A stretch of 64,000 nt of DNA from Gordonia sp. X0973. Its GTDB lineage: Bacteria > Actinomycetota > Actinomycetes > Mycobacteriales > Mycobacteriaceae. The notes beneath the pieces were generated by a model, which was not told the DNA's origin, searched no databases, and was given only the letters and a program-made list of their open reading frames with translations. This document shows, piece by piece, positions 16,607-28,601 of this stretch. Where the stretch lies: positions 1,364,001-1,428,000 of the forward strand of contig NZ_CP054691.1 of assembly GCF_013348785.1 (NCBI RefSeq), in the 5' to 3' direction. Position numbers and translations under genes: made by a program. Position 1 is the stretch's first letter, and every line of letters begins with the position of its first letter.

Positions 16607-18628
16607 ATGACCGCGCACGACGAGAACACCTTCGACGAGATGGACGATCGCGGTTCGGTCGTCCGCGTGCTGAGCGCGATTCTCGCCGTCGTCGCCGCCG
16701 GTGTCGCCGTGGCGGTATTCCTGCCGTCGGCCGATCAGGCGCGGCTACTCAAGGGTGTGACCAACCCGGGTGCGCTGACCACTTACGGCATTCCCGCGGT
16801 CACCGCCGTCGGCTACGTCGCCGTCGCGATCGCCGTCGGGTCCTCGTTGTTCGCCGCCTTCTTCGTGCCGCCACAGCACGACGGCGTGTTCGACATCGGC
16901 GGCTATCGCGCGCTGCGCTGGGCCGGGAAGCTCTACGCGGCGTGGGCGGTGTGCTCGGTCGCGATGATCGCGTTGTCGATTTCCGACCTCGTCGGACGGT
17001 CGGTGGGGCAATTGCTGACGTCGGGGGAGTTCTTCACCGCCTATTCGACGGTGTCGAACGCCCGGACCTGGACGGTGACGGCGGTGCTGGCGGTGCTCGC
17101 CATGCTGCTGGCGCGGTTCGGCATGCATTGGGGATACGCCGTAGGCGCCCTACTCTTCGGGGTCTTCTCCCTGCTGCCGCTGGCGTTGGCCGGGCACTCC
17201 GCGGCGGGCGGCAGCCACGACTACGCCGCGAACAGTCTGATCCTGCACATCCTCGGTGCGGTCGGCTGGTTCGGCGGACTGTTCGCCGTGGTCGTCTACG
17301 CGATCGCCGGCGGACGGTGGCGCGAACTGGCGGTCCGGCGCTTCTCCCGGGTCGCCTTCTGGCTGATCCTCGTCGTGGGCGTCTCCGGTGTCATCAACGC
17401 GGCGGTGCGGATCACCCCGGGTGAGCTGTTCACCTCCACCTACGGGCTGATCGTCGTGGCCAAGGGCGTGGCCCTGCTCGTCTTGGGTGGTCTGGGGGCC
17501 TGGCATCGGCGGCGAACCATCGCCACCCTGGCCTCCTCTGACGACCCGCCGCGGTCGCTGTTCGTCCGGTTCGGCCTCGTCGAATTGTTCGTCTTCGCCA
17601 TCACCTATGGGATCGCTGTCGCACTCGCGTGGAGCCCGCCGCCCGGCGGCACCGTCAAACCGAACATCACGCCGATGGAGGAAACCCTCGGGTATCTGCT
17701 CGACGGCCCGCCGACACCGTCGCGCCTGGCTTTCGACTGGCGGTTCGACCTGCTCTTCGGCACGGCCGCGATCGTGCTCTGCGTCGTCTACCTGCGGGGT
17801 GTGCTGCGACTGCGCCGTCGTGGCGACGCATGGCCCGTCGGGCGGACCATCTCGTGGGTGGCGGGGTGTGCGGCCCTGTTGATCGCGACGTCGTCGGGGC
17901 TCGGCCGCTATGCCCCCGCCATGTTCTCGGTCCACATGGTCAACCACATGATCCTGTCGATGCTGGTCCCGGTCCTACTCGTGCTGGGCGGCCCGATCAC
18001 CCTCGCGCTGCGGGCGCTGCCGGTGGCCGGGCGCGGTAATCCGCCCGGTCCGCGCGAGTGGGTGCAGTACCTGGTGACCAGTCCGGTGGCCAAGGTGCTC
18101 GGGCACCCCGCCGTGGCCATCGTGATGTTCGTCGGCAGCTTCTATTTGCTGTACCTGGGCGGCCTGTTCAGCGTGATCGCCCCCTTCCACGGGGCGCACA
18201 TCCTGATGAACGTCCACTTCCTGGTATCGGGCTACGTCTTCTATTGGACGGTGATCGGCATCGATCACGCGCCGTACCGGTTGAGTCCTCTCGGAAAGAT
18301 CGGCGTGGTGTGGGGGACGCTGCCGCTGCACGCCTTCTTCGGGGTCGCGTTGATGATGACCACCGCGGTCATCGCGGAGACCTACTACCGCGGACTGCAA
18401 TTGCCGTGGAACACCGATCTCGGTTCCGACCAGCGCGTCGGCGGCGGAATCGCATGGGCGGCCGGAGAGATCCCGCTGGTCCTGGTGATGGTGGCGCTGG
18501 CGGTGCAGTGGCGCCGCGAGGACGATAAAGAGGCCAGGCGCTACGACCGCAACGCCGAGCGCGACGACGACGCGGAACTGCGCGAATACAACGAGATGCT
18601 GGCCTCGCTGCGTAAAGGCGGCCGATAG
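16607..18628 (+). CDS. CopD-CtaG fusion: copper/cytochrome c oxidase assembly membrane protein
   Basis: 673 aa with many membrane helices. The N-terminal ~330 residues resemble the CopD copper-import domain (HSAAGGSHDYAAN; LHILGAVGWFGGLFA). The C-terminal half resembles caa3-type CtaG (MFSVHMVNHMILSMLVPVLLVLGGP; HGAHILMNVHFLVSGYVFYW; GVVWGTLPLHAFFGVALM), with histidines that could bind Cu. Likely role: deliver copper to cytochrome c oxidase. The charged C-terminal tail is cytoplasmic. The ATG is 6 nt after a TACCCT -10-like hexamer (16595-16600), suggesting a leaderless mRNA. Confidence 0.85.
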   Translation: MTAHDENTFDEMDDRGSVVRVLSAILAVVAAGVAVAVFLPSADQARLLKGVTNPGALTTYGIPAVTAVGYVAVAIAVGSSLFAAFFVPPQHDGVFDIGGYRALRWAGKLYAAWAVCSVAMIALSISDLVGRSVGQLLTSGEFFTAYSTVSNARTWTVTAVLAVLAMLLARFGMHWGYAVGALLFGVFSLLPLALAGHSAAGGSHDYAANSLILHILGAVGWFGGLFAVVVYAIAGGRWRELAVRRFSRVAFWLILVVGVSGVINAAVRITPGELFTSTYGLIVVAKGVALLVLGGLGAWHRRRTIATLASSDDPPRSLFVRFGLVELFVFAITYGIAVALAWSPPPGGTVKPNITPMEETLGYLLDGPPTPSRLAFDWRFDLLFGTAAIVLCVVYLRGVLRLRRRGDAWPVGRTISWVAGCAALLIATSSGLGRYAPAMFSVHMVNHMILSMLVPVLLVLGGPITLALRALPVAGRGNPPGPREWVQYLVTSPVAKVLGHPAVAIVMFVGSFYLLYLGGLFSVIAPFHGAHILMNVHFLVSGYVFYWTVIGIDHAPYRLSPLGKIGVVWGTLPLHAFFGVALMMTTAVIAETYYRGLQLPWNTDLGSDQRVGGGIAWAAGEIPLVLVMVALAVQWRREDDKEARRYDRNAERDDDAELREYNEMLASLRKGGR

Positions 18629-18739
18629 TTCTCCACAGTTCGGCGTTGTCCACAGCGAGCCGATTTGGCGGTGGCGCCGGGTGATTCCGTGCATGAGAGT
18701 GGGTGGGGCAAGCACCATTCTCGGCTGGGGGAGGCCATC

Positions 18740-19267
18740 ATGTTCGAAACATCCATGACCGTCGTAGGCAACGTCATCACCGATCCGATCGTCCGCCGTA
18801 CCGCCACCGGCGACGTTTGCTCGTTCCGGATGGCGAGCAACTCGCGCCGGCGAAATCCGGACGGAGACGGCTGGGTCGACGACAAGACGCTCTACCTGAC
18901 CGTTTCGTGCTGGCGACGGCTCAGTTCGGGGGTCGCGGCATCGGTCGAGAAGGGGCACGTCGTCATCGCCTCGGGCAACGTGCACACCTCGGAGTACGTC
19001 AACCGCGACGGGGAGCGCCGCGCGACATTGGAGATGAACGCCGCGCACGTCGGGCACGACCTGGTGCGCAGCATCGTCAAGGTGTGCGGATTCCCGATGG
19101 ATGGCGCGCTGGTCGGCTCGTCGGACGAGGACTCCGACGCGGCCGAGGAGGTCGGCGCCGCGGGGACCACCGTCGAGGACGCCGTCGCGGGGCTGCCGCC
19201 GGTACGGGCCAGCGATGTCGACGAGGAGATCGCCGATCCGGTGCCGAGCATGGAGCCGGCCCTCTGA
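18740..19267 (+). CDS. ssb: Single-stranded DNA-binding protein (second, Rv2478c-like)
   Basis: 175 aa with an N-terminal OB fold: MTVVGNVITDPIVRRTATGD, then FRMASNSRR and LYLTVSCWRRL, as in actinobacterial SSBs. The acidic C-terminus ends in PSMEPAL rather than the canonical DDEIPF tail, so it is probably the auxiliary SSB, not the replicative one. I chose ATG at 18740 because of the GGGGGAGG site just upstream. In M. tuberculosis the same gene precedes ettA. Confidence 0.85.
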   Translation: MFETSMTVVGNVITDPIVRRTATGDVCSFRMASNSRRRNPDGDGWVDDKTLYLTVSCWRRLSSGVAASVEKGHVVIASGNVHTSEYVNRDGERRATLEMNAAHVGHDLVRSIVKVCGFPMDGALVGSSDEDSDAAEEVGAAGTTVEDAVAGLPPVRASDVDEEIADPVPSMEPAL

Positions 19268-19286
19268 GGTCTTGGGAGGGACGGTT

Positions 19287-21119
19287 TCAGGGGGTCACGA
19301 TGGCGAAATCCGGGTCGGGCCGCTGGAGGGCGCCGAAGACCTGGCCCAGCGCGGACACATCGCCGTCGACGGTGAGGCCCGCCTGCTGCGCACCGGGGAT
19401 GTCGCCGGTGACGAGGTAGGGCAGCACGCCGTCGGGAACGGTCACCGTCGCGACGGCGTTCGTCCGCGGATCGTCCTCGTCGCGCAGCAGCACCCCGTTG
19501 TGCAACCGCGTCAGGAATCGGGAGTCGCCGAACACCCAGCGCATGGTCAGGTCGAGATCCCAGACCCGGGTGGCGTCGATCTGGATCGCGACGGCGTCGA
19601 GGAACATTTCCGGCCGCAATTGGGCGGCGATGTCGTTTCCGCTCCCCGCGGTCGGCGTGCCGAAGTTCTTCTGCCGCAACTCGAGTGCACCGGAGAGGAA
19701 GAAGTTGCGCCACGGGCCGCTCTCGGCGGCGAATCCGAGCTGCTCGAGGGTGTCGGCCTGCAGCTCCCGTGCCGCCCGGTGGTCCGGATCGGCGAAGATG
19801 ACGTGGTCGAGCACCTCGGCGGCCCACCGGTAGTCGCCGTCGTCGAAGCATGTGCGCGCCTTCTCGACCACCGCGTCCGCGCCGCCCATGAACTCGACGT
19901 AGCGTTGCGCGGCGGCCTCCGGGGGATGCTGCCACAACCGTGCCGGGTTGCCGTCGAACCAGCCGAGGTAGCGCTGGTAGATCGCCTTGACGTTGTGATT
20001 GACCGAGCCGTAGTACCCGTGCGCGTGCCACGCCTTCTCCAGTCCGGGTGGCATCTGGAACTGTTCGGCGATCTCGATGCCGGTGTATCCCTGGTTGAGC
20101 AGGCGCAGCGTCTGATCGTGCAGGTAGGCGTACATCTCGCGCTGTGTGCGCAGAAACTCGATGATCTGGGCGTTGCCCCAGGTCGGCCAGTGGTGCGAGG
20201 CGAAGACGACATCGGTGTCCGAGCCGAACATGGCGATCGCCTCACCGAGGTAGTGCGCCCAGCTGTGCGGGTCGCGCACGACCGCGCCGCGCAGGGTCAG
20301 GATGTTGTGCAGAGTGTGCGTCGCGTTCTCGGCGATGCACAGTGCGCGGCGATCGGGGAAGTGGAAGTGCATCTCGGCCGGGGCCTCGGTGCCCGGGGCG
20401 AGCTGGAAGACGATGCGCACACCGTCGACCGTCAGTTCTTGGCCGGTCTCGGTGATGTCGACGGTCGGCTCGATCAAGGTGACGGTCCCGGTCGACGTCG
20501 TCTGGCCCAACCCGGCGCCGATGGCTCCGCGCGGCCCCTTGGGAAGGGCGGCGCCGTACATGTAGCCCGCGCGACGGCCCATCGCCGTTCCCGCGTAGAG
20601 GTTCTCCGAGATCGCGGGCTCCATGAATCCGGCGGGCGCGATGATCTGGACTTTCCCGGCGTCGACCTCCGCCTGCGTGGTGACGCCCTTGACGCCGCCG
20701 AAGTGGTCGACGTGGCAGTGCGTGTAGATAACCGCCGCGACGGATCGGTCGCCGCGGTGCTCGCGATACAGGGCCAGGGCTGCGGCGGCGGTCTCCGTGC
20801 TGATGAGGGGGTCGATGACGATGATGCCGGTGTCGCTTTCGACGACGGTCATATTCGACAGGTCGAAACCGCGGATCTGATAGATCCCGTCCGTCACCGC
20901 GTAGAGCCCGTGCTTGGCACACAGCTGCGACTGGCGCCACAGGCTGGGATTGGCGGAGTCGGGTGCGTCCGCGGCGAGGAAGTCGTAGGCATCCAGATCC
21001 CAAATCACCTCACCGGCGGCGTTCGTGATCGTGCGGAGGTCGAGGGTGGCGATGAAGCCGCGGTCGGCATCGTCGAAATCCCGGGTGTCGTCGAAGGGGT
21101 ATGTCGGCCTGTCGACCAT
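19287..21119 (-). CDS. Alkylsulfatase / SdsA-like metallo-beta-lactamase-fold hydrolase
   Basis: 610 aa. The N-terminal metallo-hydrolase domain carries the zinc motif THCHVDHFGG (about residues 133-142), a second-metal region with AENATHTLHN, and ASHHWPTWG. A middle dimerisation part (EYMGGADAVVEKA-like segment) and a C-terminal SCP2-like domain follow, the SdsA1 plan. It should cleave alkyl sulfates such as SDS to alcohol and sulfate. No signal peptide is visible. ATG preceded by GAGGAG. It is inserted, antisense, between ssb and ettA. Confidence 0.88.
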   Translation of the reverse strand: MVDRPTYPFDDTRDFDDADRGFIATLDLRTITNAAGEVIWDLDAYDFLAADAPDSANPSLWRQSQLCAKHGLYAVTDGIYQIRGFDLSNMTVVESDTGIIVIDPLISTETAAAALALYREHRGDRSVAAVIYTHCHVDHFGGVKGVTTQAEVDAGKVQIIAPAGFMEPAISENLYAGTAMGRRAGYMYGAALPKGPRGAIGAGLGQTTSTGTVTLIEPTVDITETGQELTVDGVRIVFQLAPGTEAPAEMHFHFPDRRALCIAENATHTLHNILTLRGAVVRDPHSWAHYLGEAIAMFGSDTDVVFASHHWPTWGNAQIIEFLRTQREMYAYLHDQTLRLLNQGYTGIEIAEQFQMPPGLEKAWHAHGYYGSVNHNVKAIYQRYLGWFDGNPARLWQHPPEAAAQRYVEFMGGADAVVEKARTCFDDGDYRWAAEVLDHVIFADPDHRAARELQADTLEQLGFAAESGPWRNFFLSGALELRQKNFGTPTAGSGNDIAAQLRPEMFLDAVAIQIDATRVWDLDLTMRWVFGDSRFLTRLHNGVLLRDEDDPRTNAVATVTVPDGVLPYLVTGDIPGAQQAGLTVDGDVSALGQVFGALQRPDPDFAIVTP

Positions 21120-21284
21120 CTGAACTCCTCGTGTCGTGGTCGCGTCGTCGCGGCTATCCCCACTTTGTCAGCCGGCGGCCCGCGGCGCAGGATTCCCGCA
21201 TCGCGGGCGGGGCGGGCAGGGCCGCGCACTGCCACTACACTGGGGGGCTGTTGTGCCCAGGCGTCGTTGAAGAAGAGGAAATCC

Positions 21285-22961
<1,677 letters not shown>

Positions 22962-23007
22962 GCGCGGCACACCGCCGACCCACCGGCGGGGGCCTAGCAT
23001 CGGAGAT

Positions 23008-26000
23008 GTGGCCACGCCGACAGCGGTATCCGCGGAAGCTGTGTCGATCCTGCGTGCTCGCGGAGTCGCTGCCGAGTCGGACGCCGCGGGGTTGGCGGCT
23101 ACGGGCGCGAGCCGCGTCGACGGGGCACCGTCGATCCACATCGTGGAGGATGCCGGGCTGATCACGGCCTTCGTCGTCACCGACGACATGCCGATGATCG
23201 TCGAATCGGTGTTGGCGGCTGCCGCCGCGACCGGGCTGCGCGTCGAAGCCGTCGGGCACCCGGTCGTCTCGGTCACTCGTGACGACGACGGGCGGCTCGC
23301 CTCGATCGGCCCGCGCGACGGCGCCGACGACGAGTCGTGGATCTGTCTGCGGTTGCGCGGTTCCGGTTCCCGGCCGCCGACACCGGACGTCTCCGAGATC
23401 CTGTCCGCGACGATCATCCGCGCCCTGGACAGCGTGGCGGCCATCCACGCCGACCGGGCGGCGATGGTGGCGGCATTGGCCGCGACGGCGGCGGAGGTCG
23501 ACGATGCCGACGGGGATGCCGAGACCGCCGCCTTGTTGCGGTGGCTGGCCGACGGCAACTTCGTGCCCGTCGGCGAATCCGGAGACGGGAATGCGCGCGG
23601 GATCTGCCGCGCTGGCCTGACCGATGCCCGCCTTCCCGAGTATTCGAGCGACGCGCCGATTCTGGCGCGGTGCTACTTTCCGACGCTGGTCGCGCGCACC
23701 GACTATCCGGTTGTGGTAACCGTCGACGACCACCGCTTCATCGGGCTGCTCAGCACTGCCGGGTTGAGCCAGTCGGTCTTCGACATCCCGGTGGTGCGAC
23801 GGGCGGTCGGGGAGGTGTTCGACGCGGCGGGTATCGACCTCGACTCCTACATGGGCGAGGAGATGAGCGGATACCTACAGGCCTATCCGCTCGCCGAGTT
23901 GTTCGCGACGCCGGCTGATGAGTTGGCCCGCCGGATGCGCGATCTGCTCGACTCGTCGGCGGCCACCGCGCTGCACTCCTTCATCCGGGTCAGCCCGGCC
24001 TCGCGCACCGCCACCGCCCTGGTGTACCTCCCGCGCGAGCGCTACAACACGACCAGCCGCCTACAACTGCAGGACCTGCTCGCCGCGGAACTCGGCGGCA
24101 CCGACGTGGAATACACCGGTCACGTCGGCGACGGTCCGCGCGCCCTGCTGCACGTCCTGCTCCGCATCGACGCCGATGCCGACGGATCGTTCTATGCGAC
24201 GGGGGCCGCCGCGCAGCGCGAGTTGCAGGATCGTCTTGCCCAGGTCATCGTCACCTGGGATGAACGGCAGGTCTACGCGATGTCGGCCGGCGACGCGGCC
24301 GTCACGGTCCCCGGCCCGCAGTCGGTGGTGCTCTATCTGTGTGGCGATTCGGCCGACCTCACCGACCTGCTCCCGGTCTTCGACTCCCTGGGGGTCCGCG
24401 TCGCCGAGGAACAGGCCTTCCGCATCGACCGGCCCGACGGGCAGACATGTTGGGCCTACGACTTCGACGTCGAGTTGCCGGCCGGGAGCGCCGCCGATCC
24501 ACAGGCGTCACAGCGCCTCATCGACGCCTTCGAGGCGATCTGGCGCGGTGATGCGGAGCTGGACCCGTTCAACGCGCTCGTCCTGGGCATCGGACTGACC
24601 TGGCGCGAGGTCGCCGTGTTGCGCGCCTATCACCGCTACCTGCGCCAGTGCGGCTTCGCCTATCGCGGCGCCTATGTCGCCGACGTGCTCGCGTCGCACC
24701 CGGACGTGACCGCGGCCCTCGTCGGGCTGTTCGCCGCCACCTTCGACCCCGACCAGGCCGGCGACGACCATCGGATCGCGGCGGCCAATCGTCTCGACGC
24801 GGCGGCTGCGAAAGTCCTCAGCCTCGACGCCGACCGGGTCCTGTCCGCTCTGCGTTCGGCGGTCCTGGCCACGCTGCGCACCAATCACTATGTGACACAG
24901 GCATATTCGCCCGAAACGCGCCGGGCGCTCGCGCTCAAGCTGGCACCGCAGCAGATCCCGCTCACCCCGGCGCCCCGGCCCCGATTCGAGGTCTACGTCC
25001 ACTCGCCGCGCGTGGAGGGCGTACACCTGCGATTCGGCACGGTCGCCCGCGGCGGCCTGCGCTGGTCGGACCGAAGCGAGGACTACCGCACCGAGATCCT
25101 CGGGCTGGCCAAGGCGCAGTCGGTCAAGAACGCGGTGATCGTGCCGCTGGGCGCCAAGGGCGGCTTCGTCGTCAAAGACGTCCGCGACCCGTCGCGCGAA
25201 CTCGTCGTCGACCGGTACCGCGAGTTCATCGCGGCGCTGCTCGACGTCACCGACAACGTCGACCACACGAGCGGGGCGGTACTCGCGCCCGCACGGGTGG
25301 TCCGGCGCGACGGCGACGACCCGTACCTGGTCGTCGCGGCTGACAAGGGCACTGCCTCCTTCTCCGACGAGGCCAACGCCGTGGCCGCCGACTACGGTTT
25401 CTGGCTCGGCGACGCCTTCGCCTCGGGCGGTTCGGTCGGCTACGACCACAAGGAGATGGGCATCACCGCGCGCGGAGCCTGGATCTCGGTGCGCCGCCAC
25501 TTCGCCGAGCTGGGGATCGACCCGCAGACCCAGGACATCACCGTCGTCGGGATCGGGGACATGAGCGGCGACGTGTTCGGCAACGGAATGCTCAGCTCAC
25601 CGCATATCCGTCTGATCGGCGCCTTCGACCACCGGCACATCTTCCTCGACCCGGACCCCGATCCGGCCGCTTCCTTCGCCGAGCGGAAGCGGATGTTCGC
25701 GCTGCCGCGCTCCTCGTGGGAGGACTACGACGAGACGCTGATCAGCGCGGGCGGCGGCATCCACAGCCGCGACCGCAAGTCGATCCCGATCACACCCCAG
25801 GTGCGCGCGGTGTTGGGGATCGACGAGGAGATCGTCGAACTCTCCCCGCCGGAGCTGATCCGGGCGATCCTGCTGGCGCCCGTCGACCTGCTGTGGAACG
25901 GCGGGATCGGGACATACGTCAAGGCGTCGACGCAGACCAACGCCGAGGTCGGGGACAAGGCCAACGACGCCGTCCGCGTCAACGCCAACCGGTTGCGCGC

Positions 26001-27450
26001 CACCGTCGTGGGGGAGGGCGGCAACCTCGGCGTCACCGAGGCCGGCCGCATCGAGGCCGACTTGCACGAGGTGGCGATCAACACCGACGCGATGGACAAC
26101 TCGGCCGGCGTCGACTGCTCCGATCACGAGGTCAACCTGAAGATCCTGCTGCAGTCGGCGGTGGCCTCGGGTGCTTTGCCCGTCGACGATCGGGCGGCGC
26201 TGCTCGCCTCGCTGACCGACGAGGTCGCGAAGGACGTGCTGGCCGACAACATCGCGCAGAACAACGAACTCGGCTTCGAGCGCACCCAGGCCACCCGCTA
26301 CGTCGACACGCATGTGCGGATGCTCGCCGACCTGGCAACGCACCGCCACGTCGAGTTGGCGCTGGAGAGTCTCCCGACGCCCGAGCAACTGCGGGAGCGC
26401 TTCGCCTCGACGGGTAGTGCGGGCCGCGCGCGGGCGCTGACCAGTCCCGAGCTGGCCACGCTGATGGCGCACGTCAAACTCGCCCTGAAGGCGGACCTGC
26501 TGGAATCGGACCTCCCCGAGAACGAGTTGCTCCTGCGCCGTCTGCGGGCGTATTTCCCGGCGACCGTCGTCGACCGCTTTCCCGACGAGCTCGCCGGCCA
26601 CCGGCTGCGTCGCGAGATCATCGTGACCGGCGTGATCAACGACGTGGTGGACCTGGGCGGGCTCTCGCACGTCTTCCGCCTCGGGGAGGGCAGCGGGGTC
26701 GGCACGGTCGACGTGGTGCGGGCCTTCGTCGTCGCCACCGAGGTGTACGACCTGCTGCCGCTGTGGGGCGGCGTCGTCGGATCGCCGGTGTCGACCGCGG
26801 TGATCGACGAGATGCTCTACTACTCGCGGCGGCTGCTGTTCCGCACGTCGCGCTGGTTGCTGGCGACCCGACCGCAGCCGCTCGCGCTGGCCGCCGAGGT
26901 GACGCGGTACCGCGCCCGGGTCGCCCACCTGCACGACCGGCTCTACGGCTGGCTGGGGCAGGCGTCGCGGTCCGATGTCGACGCGCGTCAGCGGTTGCTG
27001 GTGACCGAGGGGGTCGACCAGGAGCTGGCCAGACGGGTGGCCCTGAGCCTGCACAGCTATGCGCTGCTCGACATCGTCGACGTCGCCGAGATCACCGACC
27101 GCGACGCCGACGAGGTGGGGCAGGTCTATTGGACGCTGTGCGAGCGGCTCGACGTCGAGCAGCTACTCACCGCCGTGACGCAGCTGCGGGCCCGCGACCG
27201 CTGGCAGGTGCAGGCCCGCCTGGCGATCCGCGACGATCTGCACGGCGTCCTGCGCACACTGACACAGGCGGTCCTCGTGCAGGGGGAGCCGGGGGAGTCG
27301 CCCGAGGCGCAGATCGCCGATTGGGAGGTGCGCAACGCGACCCGCGTCGCACGGGTGCGCACCACGGTCACCCAGGTGCGCGAGTCGGGGGAGGTCGACT
27401 TCGCGTCGCTCTCGGTCGCCGCCCGCGCGCTGCGCAGCATCGCCTTTTGA
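23008..27450 (+). CDS. gdh: Large NAD-specific glutamate dehydrogenase
   Basis: 1480 aa, the long GDH type. It oxidises glutamate to 2-oxoglutarate and ammonium with NAD. The catalytic domain is recognised by FGTVARGGLRWSDR and LGAKGGFVVKD (lysine-containing loop), then ITVVGIGDMSGDVFGNGML (NAD fold). Flanking ACT-like and helical regions make up the rest. It appears somewhat shorter at the N-terminus than the ~1600-residue mycobacterial enzyme. GTG start 7 nt after TAGCAT (22995-23000), so possibly leaderless. It follows ettA as in M. tuberculosis. Confidence 0.92.
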   Translation: MATPTAVSAEAVSILRARGVAAESDAAGLAATGASRVDGAPSIHIVEDAGLITAFVVTDDMPMIVESVLAAAAATGLRVEAVGHPVVSVTRDDDGRLASIGPRDGADDESWICLRLRGSGSRPPTPDVSEILSATIIRALDSVAAIHADRAAMVAALAATAAEVDDADGDAETAALLRWLADGNFVPVGESGDGNARGICRAGLTDARLPEYSSDAPILARCYFPTLVARTDYPVVVTVDDHRFIGLLSTAGLSQSVFDIPVVRRAVGEVFDAAGIDLDSYMGEEMSGYLQAYPLAELFATPADELARRMRDLLDSSAATALHSFIRVSPASRTATALVYLPRERYNTTSRLQLQDLLAAELGGTDVEYTGHVGDGPRALLHVLLRIDADADGSFYATGAAAQRELQDRLAQVIVTWDERQVYAMSAGDAAVTVPGPQSVVLYLCGDSADLTDLLPVFDSLGVRVAEEQAFRIDRPDGQTCWAYDFDVELPAGSAADPQASQRLIDAFEAIWRGDAELDPFNALVLGIGLTWREVAVLRAYHRYLRQCGFAYRGAYVADVLASHPDVTAALVGLFAATFDPDQAGDDHRIAAANRLDAAAAKVLSLDADRVLSALRSAVLATLRTNHYVTQAYSPETRRALALKLAPQQIPLTPAPRPRFEVYVHSPRVEGVHLRFGTVARGGLRWSDRSEDYRTEILGLAKAQSVKNAVIVPLGAKGGFVVKDVRDPSRELVVDRYREFIAALLDVTDNVDHTSGAVLAPARVVRRDGDDPYLVVAADKGTASFSDEANAVAADYGFWLGDAFASGGSVGYDHKEMGITARGAWISVRRHFAELGIDPQTQDITVVGIGDMSGDVFGNGMLSSPHIRLIGAFDHRHIFLDPDPDPAASFAERKRMFALPRSSWEDYDETLISAGGGIHSRDRKSIPITPQVRAVLGIDEEIVELSPPELIRAILLAPVDLLWNGGIGTYVKASTQTNAEVGDKANDAVRVNANRLRATVVGEGGNLGVTEAGRIEADLHEVAINTDAMDNSAGVDCSDHEVNLKILLQSAVASGALPVDDRAALLASLTDEVAKDVLADNIAQNNELGFERTQATRYVDTHVRMLADLATHRHVELALESLPTPEQLRERFASTGSAGRARALTSPELATLMAHVKLALKADLLESDLPENELLLRRLRAYFPATVVDRFPDELAGHRLRREIIVTGVINDVVDLGGLSHVFRLGEGSGVGTVDVVRAFVVATEVYDLLPLWGGVVGSPVSTAVIDEMLYYSRRLLFRTSRWLLATRPQPLALAAEVTRYRARVAHLHDRLYGWLGQASRSDVDARQRLLVTEGVDQELARRVALSLHSYALLDIVDVAEITDRDADEVGQVYWTLCERLDVEQLLTAVTQLRARDRWQVQARLAIRDDLHGVLRTLTQAVLVQGEPGESPEAQIADWEVRNATRVARVRTTVTQVRESGEVDFASLSVAARALRSIAF

Positions 27451-27462
27451 GACAATGGCGCC

Positions 27463-27912
27463 ATGATGATTCCCGACGACGGGCTGCGAACCGAGCGCGG
27501 CTATGTGGTGAAGGTGCCGGTTCGCTGGTCGGACATGGACGTGTTCCAGCACATCAACCATGCGCGGATGGTCACGTTGATCGAGGAGGCGCGGATCCCG
27601 TGGCTGTTCTACGACGAGCGGCCGACGGCGCCGCTGCGCGAGGGCTGCGTCGTCGTCGACATGCACGTCAAGTACCAGGCCCAGTTGCGCCACGACCAGG
27701 GCCCGATCGAGGTGCTGATGTTCGTCGAGAAGCTGCGCTCGGTCGATTTCGTGGTCGGGTACGAGGTGCGCCCGGCCGGTGCCGACCTCGACTCCAAGCC
27801 GGCGGTCGTCGCGACGACCCACCTGGCCTCCTTCGACATCGAGACGCAGCGCCCGCGGCGGATGACCGACGCGGAGAAGGAGTACCTGCGCGAGTTCCTG
27901 CGGGAGGCGTGA
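27463..27912 (+). CDS. Acyl-CoA thioesterase, hotdog fold (4HBT)
   Basis: 149 aa. The N-terminal VRWSDMDVFQHINHARMV is the classic 4-hydroxybenzoyl-CoA-thioesterase-like motif with the active-site Asp. It should hydrolyse an acyl-CoA, identity unknown. It is the counterpart of Rv2475c next to gdh. Its ATG lies 6 nt after GACAAT (27451-27456), and its stop overlaps the next start (TGATG). Confidence 0.85.
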   Translation: MMIPDDGLRTERGYVVKVPVRWSDMDVFQHINHARMVTLIEEARIPWLFYDERPTAPLREGCVVVDMHVKYQAQLRHDQGPIEVLMFVEKLRSVDFVVGYEVRPAGADLDSKPAVVATTHLASFDIETQRPRRMTDAEKEYLREFLREA

Positions 27913-28601
27913 TGGGCGACCGTCGGCTCGCCCTGGCGTCGGCGTCCGATGCCGCGGACGTGGCGGCCTTCGCGTCACGGCTGCTGCGCCTCGACGAAGC
28001 CGCGGTCATCCGGTTGCGCCAACGCGAGGACGGGCTCGTCGGGCTGTGGGGGACGACGGGTTTCGAGGTGCTGGCGACTCGTGCCGTATTCGGCTCGCTG
28101 ACCCCGGCCGACGTAGTCTGCGATGCCCACACCCTCGCCGACGCCGCCGGGCGCGGTGACCTGGCGATCGACCCGGGCTTCGCGCTCGACAGCGCCTGGC
28201 GCGGCGCGCTGCCGCCGCAATCGGGATACCGGCAGATCGACGACGTGCCGCTGCGGACCGTGGTCGATCTGGCGCAGCGCGGCGCCGCCCTTGCGAAAGA
28301 ACCGGTGAGCGGTGGCCACGGACCGGTCACCTCGTTACTCGACCAGGTCGTCCTCGAGGTCTCCGACCCGGCCGGTGACACCTCGGTCGGCGTCGCCCTG
28401 CGGTCCCTGTTCGCCCTGACCGGCATGGGGTTCGCCCGCGACCGCAACGGGCACGCGATAAGCGAATCCTCCAACCTGGACGAGATCGCCGACGACGAGC
28501 CGGTCCGCGTGCGGGCAAGCGGCACCTGGGTCCGCCTCGATGCGCGGTTCGGCGCCGTCTACCAGCGCCGCGGCGACCAGTTCTCCGTCACCGTTCTGTG
28601 A
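27912..28601 (+). CDS. Conserved hypothetical protein (Rv2474c-like position)
   Basis: 229 aa, soluble, no signal or membrane segment. I do not recognise a domain. It starts at ATG overlapping the thioesterase stop, so the two are coupled. The place in the gene order equals Rv2474c of M. tuberculosis. Notable segments are LRLDEAAVIRLRQREDGLVGLWGTT-like N-terminal region (split here) and RDRNGHAISESSNLDEI near the C-terminus. The last 14 bp overlap the convergent fic gene. Confidence 0.75.
   Translation: MGDRRLALASASDAADVAAFASRLLRLDEAAVIRLRQREDGLVGLWGTTGFEVLATRAVFGSLTPADVVCDAHTLADAAGRGDLAIDPGFALDSAWRGALPPQSGYRQIDDVPLRTVVDLAQRGAALAKEPVSGGHGPVTSLLDQVVLEVSDPAGDTSVGVALRSLFALTGMGFARDRNGHAISESSNLDEIADDEPVRVRASGTWVRLDARFGAVYQRRGDQFSVTVL

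Noticed and set aside
19101..21284. Apparent N-terminal extension of EttA by more than 700 residues
   Set aside because: The extension is antisense to the alkylsulfatase; EttA has its own GTG with a good ribosome site at 21285.
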